A stretch of 64,000 nucleotides of DNA from NCBI GenBank assembly GCA_027627225.1, contig CM051036.1, forward strand, positions 34,615,426-34,679,425, written 5' to 3'. A model generated the notes under the pieces. It saw nothing but the letters and a program-made list of their open reading frames with translations. It made no database searches and had not been told where the DNA came from. How positions within the stretch are numbered: position 1 is the stretch's first letter; every line of letters begins with the position of its first letter. This DNA is from Congeria kusceri (Eukaryota; Mollusca; Bivalvia; Myida; Dreissenidae). Below, one piece after another: positions 35,901-48,253 of the stretch. Position numbers and translations under genes: made by a program.

Positions 35901-38900
35901 TGACCCCAAAATCAATAGAGATCCTCTACTTGTCATAACCAACCTACCTACTAAGTTTGAAGAACCTAGGCCTAAGGGTTCTTTAGTAATTGCCCGGACA
36001 GATTTGGTCTACCAACAGATGGACAGACATTTGCATTTAGCAATATACCCCTGCTTCTTCGGAGGGAGGCATAATAATTCAAATTTTGAAAATGTAATTT
36101 TAATATGCTTTTATGCAGCTTTTTGCTCAATAGTAACTTAAAAGTATAGTAATGCTAATACTGTTGGCTTTATTGTCATGCAGCCAATCAAAAACATCAA
36201 TGGGGAAATTTGCGAGATCTGCAAAGGAAAAACAAATACTCCATAGCTGGGGCAATCAGGCCTTGTTTCGGCCTCCACATTACCTGCAAAAAAGCCACTT
36301 ACTCTGGGAACCTGCCGAGGACCCTGCAGACATACTCCTTGTGGAAGAGCTTCCTCTCCAACTGGGACTCCATCTTCACCGAGGTCTGCGTGTTCTTAGG
36401 AAGAATCAGCAGCCCAGAGGTGAGTCGGTCCAGCCGATACAGAACTGTGAAAGACATTCATTAATCGAAAACATGCATGATGGTTACAAAAAATGTTACA
36501 TGCTTCTGACTGTAGTGTTAGGACAGCATTTTTCAGACAGAAGGTATAACATACCACAAGGACGTTTTAATTAGGAGGTTTCTGTATGTGACAAAGGTAT
36601 AACATACCACAAGGACGTTTTAATTAGGAGGTTTCTGTATGTGACAAAGGTATAACATACCACAAGGACGTTTTAATTAGGAGGTTTCTGTATGTGACAA
36701 AGGTATAACATACCACAAGGACGTTTTAATTAGGAGGTTTCTGTATGTGACAAAACAGAGAAACAGATTGGATGATTTTTAGGTGTTTGAACTATTTTTT
36801 CAAACCCAATCGGTCTTACAGTGACACAATCCTTAAATATATACAGTCATGCATTTCCTTAAAAGTAAATATTCTTCTGGTTGTTTTCTTTACATATACA
36901 CTGATTTTCAATCCTATTTACATGCAAATAAAATGAACTTACTGCGCAGGTTTGTGTAGCCGTGTTCACGCTCCAGGATGTGCGTGAGGGAGTTGTACCG
37001 ATACCTCCCGCACGGGTGGCACGGTATGGACGGGGGCTTGTTCACCACCAGGAGGTCTGGGGTGTCTGCAATGATCTCCACTGACAGGTCTAACACTGCT
37101 CCCTCATGCCTGAGTAGTGACATATTGATTTAGGCTATAAAGTTATTTATCATTACTAAAACATTAAACCTATGCATACAATCCTGAAAACAGAAGGATC
37201 CGATCGTGATAAACAATTTTGGGAGACAGATTATGTCAATAGGTATTGGAAATGACAATGTTGTACTTTACACATGGTTATCTATAGAAGAAAAAAAGTG
37301 ACACATTGGTTTATGTGTTTGAAATAAACAATCCATCATAAAAAATCTTAAAACTTAGTACATGGAAAACACTGCATATGAAATCTATGCATAAAATCCT
37401 GAAATATTGGACACTTTATTTTATAATCGGAGGCATTGGCAATGACATACATGATACATGTATTGTAATTTTTTACACTCATGTTAATTACTAAGAAAAA
37501 ATATGCTTCAAGTATCTTTTTAATGTTCTATTCGATATCACTGACTATACTTCTACAGATAATTTTGTTAATAGGAATAGTACAGAATATTCATTACTTG
37601 TTACCATGGTTGTTGCTTAATATCTTCTACATAAACGGCTGTAATTGACTTAATTAGACTGTGTTGTTACAGCATCAGATTAAACTTTTTGCAATGTGCA
37701 CAACAAATAGTTCACAACGGCTACAGTTTAAAGCATCAGTCTAGAAATATGTTAATAAAAATAACAATTTGCAGAAATAATTTCTAATGGACATTTTACC
37801 GATAAAAATACAAACAAGGCTTGTCACAGGGTGTGATGCATGCCCCTGAAGCATATGCTTGTCAGACGAAGGCAACGCAATGTCAGTTACATTATAGCAA
37901 AAAATGATGCTTCCTACAAAAAGAGTTATGGTACTTGTATTTTGCACTCCCTCACAACATCCTCAATATACGTGGTTTTCTTTTAAATCACTTCAATACT
38001 AATGGAGTTATGCACTGCACAAGAAAATAAACTGAAGGGCAATAAATCCATAAATATTAAAGAAAGAGTTATGGTCCTTGCACTCTGCCCTTCCTCTCAA
38101 TGTCCTCTTATCAATATATGTAGTGTTATATTAAATTCCTTCAATACTAAGGAAGTAATTATCTGAAAAAAAGGACAATAACTCCGTAAATATTGAGTTA
38201 TGGTCCTTGTACTCTGCACTTCCTCGAAACTTACTCTATCAATATATGTGGTTTTATTTAAAATCCCTTCAATACTAATGAAGTTATGCTCTGCACAAAC
38301 AAATAAACAAACAACAATAAATCCATAAATATTGAAGAAAGAGTTGTGGCCATTGTGCTCTGCACATCCTCTCATTGTCCTCTATCATTATATGAAGTTT
38401 CATTCGAATCCCTTCAATACTAATGGAGTAATGCTCCGCACAAGAAACTTAAACAGCACAAGAAAATTAAACAAAGAGCAATAACTCTGTTATATTGAAG
38501 TAATCGTTTTTGTCCATTTACTCTGCAGATCCTCTCATTGTCCAGAAGTTTCATTTGAATCCCTCCAATACTAAAGGTAGTATGCTCCACACAAGAAAAT
38601 TAAAGCTTTGCACAGGAAAATAAAACAAAGTGCAATAACCCCATAAATACCGGTATTGAAGAAAGAGTTGTGTTCCTCTGCACTTCCTATCATTGCCTTC
38701 TATCATTATATGAAGTTTAATTTGAATCCCTTCCTTAGTAGTGGAGTTGTGCTTTGCACAAGAAAATAAAACAAAGGGCAATAACTCTGTAAATATTGAT
38801 TAAAGTGTTGTGGTCCTTACATTATGCACTTCCTCTCATTGTCTTCTATCACTATATGAAGTTTCATTTGAATCTCTTCAATACTAATGGAGTTATGCTC

Positions 38901-41900
38901 TGCACAAAAAAATTAAACAAAGGGCAATAACTCTGTAAATATTGAAGAAAAATAATGGTCCTTGTGCTCTGCACTTTCTCTCATTGTTCTCTATTATTAA
39001 ATGTAGTTTCATTTGAATCCCTTTAATACTTATGGAGGTATGCACCGCACAAGAAAATTAATGTTTCACATTAGGAAATAAAACAAAGGGCAATAGCTCC
39101 ATCAATATTGAAGAAAGAGTTGTGGTCCTTGTGCTCTGCACTTCCTCTAATTGTCCTCTATCATTATATAAAGTTTCATTTGAATCCCTTCAATACTAAT
39201 GGAGTTATGCTTCACAAAAGAAAATTAAACAAAGGGCAAAAACTCTGTAAATATTGAAGAAAGAGTTATGGTCCCTGTGCTCTACACTTCCTCTCCTTGT
39301 CCTCTATCATTATATGAAGTTTCATTTGAATCCCTTCAATACCTAAGGAGTTATGCTTCACAAAAGAAAATTAAACAAAGGGCAAAAACTCTGTAAATAT
39401 TGAAGAGAGTTATGGTCCCTGTGCTCTACACTTCCTCTCCTTGTCCTCTATCATTATATGAAGTTTCATTTGAATCCCTTCAATACCTATGGAGTTATGC
39501 TCGGCACACAAAAATTAATGCTTCACATAAGGAAATAAATCAAAGGGCAATAACTCTGTAAATACTTAAGACATAGTTGTGGTTCTTGTGCTCTGCACTT
39601 GGTCTTATTGTCCTCTATCATTATGTAAAGTTTCATTTGAATCCCATCAATACTAATGGAGATATGCACTGCACAAGAAAATTAAACAAACCGCAATAAC
39701 TTTGTCAATATTGAAGAAAGAGTTGTGGTCCTTGTACTCTGCACTTCTAATCATCCTCTATCATAATATGAAGTTTCATTTGAATCCCTTGAATACTAAT
39801 GGAGTTAGGCTCCGCACAAGAAGTGTGACGGACGGACGGACAGATGGACAGACGATGCGATTATTATATGCCCCCGAAGTTCTCTTCGGGAATAAAAACC
39901 GCATTGAAACTGGTAATAACGTTTTGGTAACTATTTATCATACAATTATCTGTATGCAATAGCTGGTGATGCCTCCGGAGTAAACATGTACATTAGTGTA
40001 TATTCCGTTCGTACCAAGCGTTTTCAAACCCAGACATAATAAAATGCCTTTCGTGAATAAGAAGAAGTTTTTAGTTGAATAAACGTCATTAACATTCATT
40101 CGAACTAATGCTAAGTTAAGGTGTTTTGAATTATATTCTATGGACTGCGGCTTTAACGTGTTGCTGTATCAACCCGGTATTTTAAAATGTACATTCAACG
40201 AAGACACAAAATGGAACATTTTTGCAGAAAAATGGAGGTAGTTTGAATGAATGATATACCTGTGCAGTTTGTTTTCTATCAGCTGATTGTTGGCAAGCAC
40301 AAAGTCTGGCGACACCTTCTTCCCATTGACAGTGATCAGCCCCTTCTCAATGTTACTTATCTAAACGGGATATGGGCCAGAATGGGACAGAACGATGAAC
40401 ACATACATAATCTTATGCACAATATTTTGGATTGTGTTCACTTGTAAACAAGGGTCGAACAGTTCTTTGTTATCTCAGTCAATTTGCTTCTATTCCCAAT
40501 AGATAAATCACATGATGTATATAATATATGACAGATTTTATATGTAATATATGACAGTTTTGTATCAAAAGATAATCCAGTCGTGAAAAAAACCTATAAA
40601 TATACATATTCACAGATTGGCAAACTGGCAATTTCCAAAGCTTTTGTCAACAATATAGATTTGAACTAACTAGCAACAATAATGTGACTACATATGCAAA
40701 TACATACTATAATATAAATAAATACAAAATAGAGTAACTCTAAAACTTCATCCAGTATTCAACTTACATGTTCTTCCAAACTTGTGGAAAGGTATTCAGC
40801 TTGATAGATATCTATCAACTTCCTCCCCATCCAGCGCCCTTTAACAAACGTCTTGAAGATGTACGCATATGGATAGACTTTACGCAGACCTTAAAAACAG
40901 TAACCACCAGAATATTCAGTATTCAGAAACATTATGTAGTGAAACTAACTAAGGTATTTTTTTCAAATTTTCATCCAAAGTATAATGAATTTTTGTTCAA
41001 TAGTCTCCAAAATCCCACACATAGAGAATACTAGGTTATTGTAGAATAAAGTTAAGTTTGTTCAACAAGGATTAAAAAACCTAAACCATGAGAATTGGCA
41101 AGTGATTGATGTTCTTGATGAGAATTGGCAAGTGATTGATGTTCTTGATGAGAATTGGCAAGTGATTGATGTTCTTGATGAGAATTGGCAAGTGATTGAT
41201 ATTCTTGATGAGAATTGGCAAGTGATTCATGTTCTTGATGAGAATTGGCATGTGATTGATGTTCTTGATGAGAATTGGCAAGTGATTGATGTTCTTGATG
41301 AGAATTGGCAAGTGATTCATGTTCTTGATGAGAATTGGCAAGTGATTCATGTTCTTGATGAGAATTGGCAAGTGATTCATGTTCTTGATGAGAATTGGCA
41401 AGTGATTCATGTTCTTGTGCCAAGTAAATAAGCTTATAATTATTCAACGCTTACATAGTATTTTATTTATTCGATCACTTTCTGTCTATATGTTTTGAAA
41501 ATAAACAAAAGAAGAATACTTAAGAACACAATCATAAAATGATGTCATGAAAAAAGAAAGCAAAAAAAAGATGTTATTAAGCTGAGCGTGTTTTCTTTAG
41601 CCAACAAGTTGAAATAAAGCAAGGTTTGTTCAACAGATATTTATTTGGTCAATGTATGCACAATGATATGATAAAAAGAGCATATCAAGTAGTATTTTTG
41701 TATGAAAATGATACAAAAAAAATATGTGTGAGATTTTTTTTCCAGAAAACTCTTTCCAATTAAGTTGTTAATAAAAGTTGTTGGCAGCCTTTAATGCATC
41801 ACTGAATGGCTGGTTTTTGCAAATACTATTGACTGTATGCATGTTGAATAATTAACGTATGTACAATGACATAGTTGGGAATAGTTTTTAAAGAAAACTA

Positions 41901-44900
41901 ATATTAAGGGTTGTCACAAGCAGACATTAGTGTAATAAATGAGAAGTTTTAATGCAAATTTTATAACAAGCCCCCATCCTATAAACATCGCCCATATAAA
42001 AAGTATCACAATGTCTGCAGAGGGCTTACACTTACAACTGATGCAGACACTGTCCTACAAATTGAAGCTTCATTATGAGTTTATTACCATCTTCAAAATA
42101 GTAGGAGGTGTCTGGTTCATGCTCAAACCCCTCAGGTGTAGAATTGTGTTTCTTAACAAACAGATCTTTAGCCCTTTTCTGAAAACATAATTTATAAATA
42201 TCAATAGTATAACTAGCATAACTTGTTAGCGCTCGGCGAATTTTTAGCTACGTTTTATATGGGCAATATTCGCTGGAGCGCATAACCGGGAAATGACCAT
42301 TTCTCTGGTGAAAAATAATCCTTCTTAGTGTATATTGTTCTGACAGGATTTTGATCGCAACTTTCACGTCCCAAAATCAGATAGTTATTGTGAACGGATT
42401 GCAATAAAAGTTACATACCTGGACAGATAAACCATTCCTAATTAATGTTCCATAAAAAAAAATTATAATGATATGGACACTTGCATTTTGGATGCATGAA
42501 CAATTTAAACCTACACACCTTTGCATTTTAAAATAAATCTCGTTAACCGCCACTGTGTAACAGTGTGTACAATTTTATCGTTAAATCTGCTAACTTAGGG
42601 CATTGCATTATTTCTATTGGTCAGTTAATAAAGTTGAAGGTGTAAACAAGGTAAAATAATGGCGGGTCTGTACATAAATGTAGTAGATAAATGAACATTT
42701 TAAAAGTATATCGTAACCTTTAATCAACTATTTCAGCACAGTTTAGCTGTTGTCTATGTAAATTACATCGATGGATATCTTTATTGTTGCAAATAATAGG
42801 AATTGATGAAAATTTAAACTTTTAGGTTCCACCACATAAAAGGTCCTTAGGCAATAAGACGTTCCAACATATTTAGCCCTGTATAAAAAGTAACACTAAA
42901 TTCGTTGCACGTCTTATAATATAAATAAGACAGAGCAGAAACCGGCCCCAGTCAAAACCGGTCTCAGTCTAAAACGGCCCAAAAAATGCAAAAACGGCCC
43001 CACATTTAGGCAAAACCCGCCCCAATGGTGTAAAACCTGCCCCAAATAGTTTATCTAAGACTTGAATGGATATTATTTTATGTATTTGTATGTTCAAATA
43101 AAATATTTGGAGCGGCGTTTGGTTAATTGTTATATTGTGTATCGGTGTTTGAAGTTGTTTGTCGATAATTGTTTTATTGTATGATACAGGATTAAACGAA
43201 ATTCGTGTCTCCAAGTGTATTAAAATATATAATTAGTATTTTATGGTCATACAATTTCTCAAGAGTACATACACGTATATGAAAACATGTTAAATGTAAT
43301 AATAATGTTTGTATTACATCAATGTGTAATGATGATATGCTATGGCAAGCGCTGTATTGAAATAGTGTAAAAGTGTAATGTAAAATGTGTTATGTACATA
43401 TCAATAGAAAAAAAACAACATGAATCATGCATTTGAGAAGAAATAAAACAATTTCATTTCGAAGACATAAGGTGCATATTTAAATACTTATTTATGTATT
43501 TTGGAAACAAATTAATCCAAAAATATCATTTCATAACTTAAAAAGACATTTCTTGCAAGTTTGATAATATTCACAATTTAAGGGTAACAAAAAAAAAAGT
43601 GCCCTTTTAGGTGGTGCTAGTTTCAATTGATTTACCAAATTGTTACGCAATGTTATTTTGAAAACAAATTACTCCAAAAATATCATGTCATAATTTAAAA
43701 ATACTTTTTTTGCAAGTTTGATAATATTCACAATTTAAGTGTAACACAAAAACAAATGCCTTTTTGGATGGTGCTAGTTTCAATTGATTTACCAAATTGT
43801 TACGCAATGTTATGCAATATTTTTCACACATTTCGGGGTAATGTCATCAATGTGTGACAGGTATACAACACCTCAATCATAACCTGCTATTGTTAAGATA
43901 GAAAACATAATTGAGTTACTTTATGTAGTAAAGCGTGTGCACTGAACATTTTGTAAATCGATTAAAATGGATTGAAGTATGTATATACTGTATGCCGTTT
44001 ATTTGCGAATTGTATTAATTCATAAATAACATAAAGGAGCATACCCAGAACCAGTTAACATTAACATTATTATTATTATTTCAAATTGACGAGTCAATGT
44101 AAATGATTTCAAGTTTTAAAAAAATCGGATTACTACAATAAAATGGAAAATTCTAAATTTAGAAATATTATTGCACAATTAAGATCGTCTTCCCATGTAC
44201 CAGTACTTTTTATAGGTGGGGTGATATTGTGTGTCAATCATGTTGTCATTGATTATTAATGTGCGCATTATGTATGAGAATAGTAAAAACTAATAAAAAA
44301 TAAAACTCCAAACGTAACACTATCTTTTTTAATCTTGGGGCCGCAGGGATGGCATAAAACCCAGGTTTTATAGTATTGACCGGCCTGGGCGGGTAATACT
44401 GGGAACAACCGGGTTTTACTGGGCAATAGTGGACAATACTGGGTAAAAAAGATATTGCACAATTATGTTTACATTACATGCTAATAATGAGTTTCTACAT
44501 TACAAACACATATCTAATATATTCTAATATAATAAAATGTATGTTACATTGTTTATTTCTATTAATGCATTGATTGGCACCTTAAGTGAATGATTCCTGC
44601 TGTTAATTGTGCATCAGTATAAAAATAATTATTCTTATTCTTTGCTTCATCATAATCATTATCCTGCTTTTAAAGTGAACAAAAAAGAAAGTAAATAATG
44701 AAAATAGAAGATAAAAGTGATTTGTCCAGAAATCCCCGGATTACAATAATATTGATCAGGCTGGCGTATTTGTCCAGAGAAGGCCTTCCTAAGTTTTATT
44801 GTTTACAAAAAACAACAGTTCAATACTAGAAAAAAGGATAAATAACTTCAATAAGTGTAGACATATTTCAATATCAAGGGGAATCATTTCACAAATATTA

Positions 44901-46855
44901 TAGAAAATGTTGCCATCAAAAATTAAATGAATGAACCAGTGGATATGTGCCGGCACTTATAAAAATACTGTAAATATATTGAATCTGCAAAACTAAACCA
45001 GTCATTTTCTTAATGACAAAATTTAACTGAGCATTTAGATTTATAAAAACAATAAAAACTGCATATCAGTATTGCCCAGTATTTCCCACATTCAGAGTAT
45101 TGACCGGGGCAGGAAAAACTGGAAAAACCCTCTGGGAAACCCCCGGGGTGGGTAATTCGTGCCAACCCTTTGAGGCTGATTTAGTCATTATGCAATCACA
45201 TGTGGGGCTGGTTTTGTTTTTTTGGGGCCGGTTTAGACTGGGGCCGGTTTAGCTGTACTTGTAAGCCCTATGCAAACACTGACCTACTTTTTATATGGGC
45301 AATGTCTGCTGACGGGCTGTACAGGGGAACAACCATTTCTGTGGTGGAAAGTTTTCCTTCTTTGTCTATAGGATTTTGATAGCTACTTTCACCTTCCGAA
45401 ATTAGATAGTTATTGTCAAGGGATTGCAATAAAAGTTACATACCTGGACAGATCAACCATTCCTAATAAATGTTCCATTTATGAAAAATTAAACTTTTAG
45501 GTTTCCACCACATAAATGGTCTTTCGGCGATGAGACACTCCAGCCAATTTAGCCCCGTATAAAAAGTAACACTAAATTTGCAGCACGTGTCATTAATTAG
45601 ACTAGGGCCGGTTTTGACTGGGTCCCGCTTTGCCATAAACCAAATAAGACTATAGTATTACACACAAACAACAACATATTATAATAATCACAGCAATAAG
45701 TAATAAAATTGTTGACTGCTACCATATGATTCATTGCTTGTGAAGTTTGATGACGATGTTGGCACTGGCAGTTTCACAAATTACTATTTACAGAACATAA
45801 CACACTGTTAGTTGACCCATCCGAATAACCATACATGCCATACGTCCCGGTCTCACCGGGATTGTCCCAGTTTCGCGAGGTCTGTCCCCGCGTCCCGGTG
45901 AGATGCATTTTGTCCCGGTCAATCACAAAAATCGATGTCAGTATACCATAAAACTTACATTGGGCCAACAATTAACTTCAGATCGTTAATCCCTTAATCG
46001 GTCCCTATGACAACAATACCCGCTAGCCGAGTGTCAAAGAGGAGCAGTAATGTTACCCCATTAGCAATTTATTGATCGTTTGTCACACTTTCGCGGGATG
46101 GGGGTCATATATCCGCGGTCGCTTATTGCTGCTGATTGTTGCATTGTTTCGGAATAAAAAAGGAACTGTGTTCGTTGCTATTTTAATTTAAAATAGAATA
46201 GGTGTTCTCACAGAATTAGTTTGGTAACGTTTGAAGGTAAGTATGAAAATTAATTGAGAACTTTTCGAGAATTAAAGATGCAAAAACAATCATTACTTTC
46301 TTTAAACTTTTGTTGTTCACATCGCAAAAGTTTATGCAGTTAATGACGCATTGTATATTGGAACGTAGCCCAGGTATAAGTTTGCTGGAGTAGTCTCCCT
46401 TGTAAAGGCATTTGTTTATTTGACAATCGGTGTTTATATTTGCGTGTTTTGTGTAATGTCTTTGATGTCATAATTACAAATACATGTAAACGTTTATATA
46501 TTATTGAATAAATATGAATAAAATATATGAGTGTGTATGTTTGTGTTATTCATTTTAGGTGTTTATTTGTTTGAACTATATAGACCACGAAACGGAATAG
46601 GACCTAGGTTAGATACGATAAACTATTATAATTACTTTTTTTTCGGACAAAATTACAATATTAATGTGTCCCGGTCAAATGTCCCGGCGATTTTTTGGCA
46701 ATGTCCCGTTTTAGCCTGAAAAAATTATGGCATGTATGGAATAACGAAATCGTGATAAAAAAATTATTTTAAATTGCCGATACCCTTTTTCTGGCCCTTT
46801 TTGTTAGTTTTTCTTCAGCATCGTCTATCGGTTTCGATTCCACTGTAGATGACAT
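26927..46855 (-). CDS. RPUSD2: RPUSD2-like RNA pseudouridine synthase (RluA family), 11 exons
   Basis: Exons (5' to 3'): 46855-46784, 42178-42088, 40889-40768, 40360-40260, 37109-36943, 36444-36303, 31995-31859, 31048-30995, 30369-30278, 28560-27856, 27016-26927. All GT-AG and phase-consistent; 590 codons plus stop (human RPUSD2 is of similar length). Landmarks: basic N-terminus KRARKRKRAK (exons 1-2), KGRWMGRKL (exon 3), EKGLITVNG (exon 4, S4-like), VVNKPPSIPCHPCGRYR (exon 5), RLDRLTSG with the catalytic Asp (exon 6), RLSYNGTSSVVKC (exon 7), TGRTHQIRVHLQYLG (exon 8), NDPLYN and GPSKGKGG (exon 9). Exon 10 adds an acidic, Ser/Asn-rich low-complexity insert, then CKACRHVYHDPTPDQLIIYL. Exon 11 ends in PDWEYSTSLPYWA. 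It isomerises uridine to pseudouridine in tRNA or mRNA. The usual His before RLD is Tyr. Introns hold many repeats. Confidence 0.92.
28887..30079. mobile_element. hAT-like non-autonomous element
   Basis: Left end TAGTGATGCAATGGGTATCC; right end, read inward, TAGGGATGCAACGAATCC. Flanks GAAAATAC and CAAACTAC agree at 6 of 8 positions, a plausible aged 8-bp target duplication. An internal 39-bp unit (ggatccgaagatcagatcagatct...) repeats three times at 29938-30053. No transposase. Lies in an intron of the RPUSD2-like gene. Confidence 0.6.
32245..33190 (+). repeat. Tandem repeat element, ~180-bp units, 'ggccatgatggccc' head
   Basis: Starts acaagcgggccatgatggcc; at least four imperfect units contain 'ggggcgtggccagttttgacccc' and 'accaaatatgaaacctctaggcctt'; ends gggagctaaaa. 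A 110-bp segment just before it (about 32130-32245) recurs just after it (about 33239-33350). Non-coding, intronic. Confidence 0.75.
33605..34768. mobile_element. piggyBac-like non-autonomous element (TTAA target)
   Basis: TTAA (33601-33604) then CCCATTTCATTCTG; at the other end CAGAATGAAATGGG then TTAA (34769-34772). The 14-bp inverted repeats are perfect. TTAA duplication and a CCC-starting terminus are the piggyBac signature. The interior (1.16 kb) has no transposase. It is inserted inside the tandem repeat element above. Confidence 0.82.
33616..33735 (+). repeat. 35-bp minisatellite
   Basis: Units start with ctggatacacctttaggtg at 33616, 33651, 33686 and 33721, at the left end of the piggyBac-like element; one unit has atgcac for atacac. 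The motif acacctttaggtgt is itself palindromic. Confidence 0.85.
35423..36077 (+). repeat. Tandem repeat element ending in 'cttcggagggaggcata'
   Basis: Three to four imperfect units of about 175 bp with 'ccaagttt', 'gggtttttaa-aatcttttggtc', 'ttgaccttgacctt' and 'caaaatca'; the end has 'cagatggacagac' and a cttcgga...aggcata terminus, related to the 25023-26258 type. Non-coding, intronic. Confidence 0.7.
36541..36755. repeat. 53-bp tandem repeat, 4 copies
   Basis: Units start aaggtataacataccacaag at 36541, 36594, 36647 and 36700. The copies read as identical. The array lies 97 bp upstream of exon 6 of the RPUSD2-like gene. Confidence 0.92.
37925..39895 (+). repeat. Long tandem array, ~150-bp units, about 12 copies
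   Basis: Each unit contains 'gaagtttcatttgaatcccttcaatactaatggagt', 'caaagggcaataactctgt' and 'ctctgcacttcctctcattgtcctctatc'. The array ends in 'gacggacggacggacag' and a hairpin-like CCCCCGAAG...CTTCGGG terminus near 39872-39890. Non-coding, intronic in the RPUSD2-like gene. Confidence 0.85.
41091..41420. repeat. 30-bp minisatellite, 11 copies
   Basis: The unit gagaattggcaagtgattga (plus tgttcttgat) repeats every 30 bp with only single-base changes (tgattgat/tgattcat, one ggcatgtg, one atattctt). Because 30 is a multiple of three, three reading frames stay open through it, giving apparent proteins of 109-131 aa that are artefacts. In an RPUSD2-like intron. Confidence 0.95.
42240..42930. repeat. 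Repeat with a shorter copy at 45285-45640
   Basis: Contains 'tttttatatgggcaat', 'ttgcaataaaagttacatacctggacagat' and 'cgtataaaaagtaacactaaatt'. The copy at about 45285-45595 has the same blocks in the same order and orientation but lacks an internal section. Both run into AAACCGGCCC-type sequence. Confidence 0.65.
43498..43815. repeat. ~160-bp tandem duplication
   Basis: Two copies starting at 43498 and 43656 share 'caaaaatatcat', 'gcaagtttgataatattcacaattta' and 'ggtgctagtttcaattgatttaccaaattgttacgcaatgtta' with scattered differences. Confidence 0.8.
44340..45172. repeat. Nested repeat rich in 'tactgggcaat' motifs
   Basis: The left part GGGATGGCATAAAACCCAGG and the right part, read inward, GGGTTGGCACGAATTACCC look like imperfect inverted ends. 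Both ends carry 'gtattgaccgg' and 'actggg' blocks. Non-coding. Confidence 0.45.
45829..46739. mobile_element. TIR element with 14-bp ends and AATAA flanks
   Basis: The left end CCATACATGCCATA and the right end TATGGCATGTATGG are perfect inverses. Both are flanked by AATAA (45824-45828, 46740-46744), a likely 5-bp target duplication. 'gtcccggt' motifs recur near both ends. No transposase. In the first intron of the RPUSD2-like gene, ending 40 bp from exon 1. Confidence 0.7.
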
Positions 46856-48223
46856 CTTGGAGAATATTTGGATGTTAAACACTCGTTGTATTTGCAACAG
46901 TGGGCGCTGACATATTGTCATTGCTTGATTGTCGTTTACTTTGCTTAAATGGTCGATTAAAGGTTACACTACACTTTTAACAAAACATTATAGCCTGTTT
47001 TGAAACATTCATTCGTCGAATACCCATGCGTGATATACTGTTTATTAACATGATGAATGCATCCACAGTTAGCAATCTCCCACAAAATCATAAACATTTG
47101 TTAATACTTTAATTGTAAAGAGTATACAGTACATATTAAAACGATGCATTCAGGATTGTGTTGAAATGCAAAACCGCCTAGTGTTTCTCGGGTTGGTGCA
47201 CTTAAAAAAATTTTTTTTACTAGTTAATATCCTTGTTAATTATAGATTTATACGCGCGTGCGTAATCAAATGCGGTCTTTCCCATGAAAAGTTCAAATGA
47301 TTTTGTTGCAAATACATATGCTATGATTTAGTTGTTGTTCACTAAAGAAAAATGTACAATCAAATAACGAGCTTCTGGAGGTATACAGTACTGTTCCAAA
47401 AATATATTACCGTAAGTTCAAATTTTTAATAGTTTAAGTTTTTTAGTCAAGAACAGAAATCAAATGTTCTATTGAGGTAACCTAGCTGCCAAAATTATTC
47501 ATTTTAAAATTTATCGTTATATATAAATAACCAGTCAGCATAACAGTATGAATCTTTTTATTTTATTTATTTCTTCCTTTATTTTACATTATTAAAATAT
47601 GTACGTGATGTTGTCTAAAAGTTATGTAATACAATTTGAACAATATTTAAAAATTAATTGTTTAGCGTTTGAATGTTCATTTAATGAAAAATGATTATTT
47701 GTATAGTGTGTCTACGTGTCTAGCTTGCTCTTGAGACGTGCACACAACACATGCAAAATCAAATTCCACCGTTATTAATCTTCTATGGGACCAACTGTAT
47801 ACACGTACGCGATATGCGAACTCTTTAAATCTGGTTGAAATGACACAGGCACTCGATGCAGAGATCTATTGATAGATCTTTGCTCGATGTTAAATGAGCG
47901 GTCATAAAAACATGAACGATGACTTATTTTTATAGTGTCCTTTCATGGCTCTTAGAACGTTTTTTAAAGTTGGGACCGGTTTTGCCTTGATGCGGGGTCG
48001 GTTTTGGTTTTTTGGGGGCCGTTTAATTTAGCTACCCTGTGGAAAATAGTCCATATTATATATACTTTAGTAAAATGTTCTCACTTTCAGCATCGTTTCT
48101 TTCATTGCAGTTCTTAAGTTAGTCATAGTCTTAATTATAGCATAGACACTCGCTCTGAGTATATTCAACACCCACGAATACATCATGGTGTCCGAATAAC
48201 GAACCTGTTTAAAGGAACATTTA
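46856..48223. other. Intergenic DNA upstream of the RPUSD2-like gene
   Basis: AT-rich; the promoter of the RPUSD2-like gene should lie just right of 46855, but no clear element is visible. A GGCCGTTT-type repeat end is at about 47965-48035. The 5' LTR of the plus-strand Gypsy element was not recognised. Confidence 0.4.
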
Positions 48224-48253
48224 TTGGATAAATTAATAAACTATATTATTAAA

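Larger units (their letters stand above)
42939..45250. mobile_element. TIR element with AAACCGGCCCCAGTC ends, containing other repeats
   Basis: The left end AAACCGGCCCCAGTC (42939) and the right end GACTGGGGCCGGTTT (ending 45250) are perfect inverses over 15 bp, and pairing continues (AAAACCGG against a similar inner copy). Further 'ggccggtttt' motifs occur at 45600 and 47965. The interior holds a 160-bp tandem duplication (43498-43815) and a nested element (44340-45170). No transposase seen. No clear target duplication. Confidence 0.55.

Noticed and set aside
36152..36574. Plus-strand 140-aa open frame
   Set aside because: It is antisense to exon 6 of the RPUSD2-like gene, whose minus-strand reading has the conserved RLDRLTSG block.
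37925..39895. CRISPR-like array
   Set aside because: Units are about 150 bp, diverged, without spacers, in an animal intron; this is an ordinary tandem repeat.
41052..41447. Repetitive open frames of 109-131 aa on both strands
   Set aside because: They arise from the 30-bp minisatellite, whose unit length is a multiple of three; no start context, no homology.
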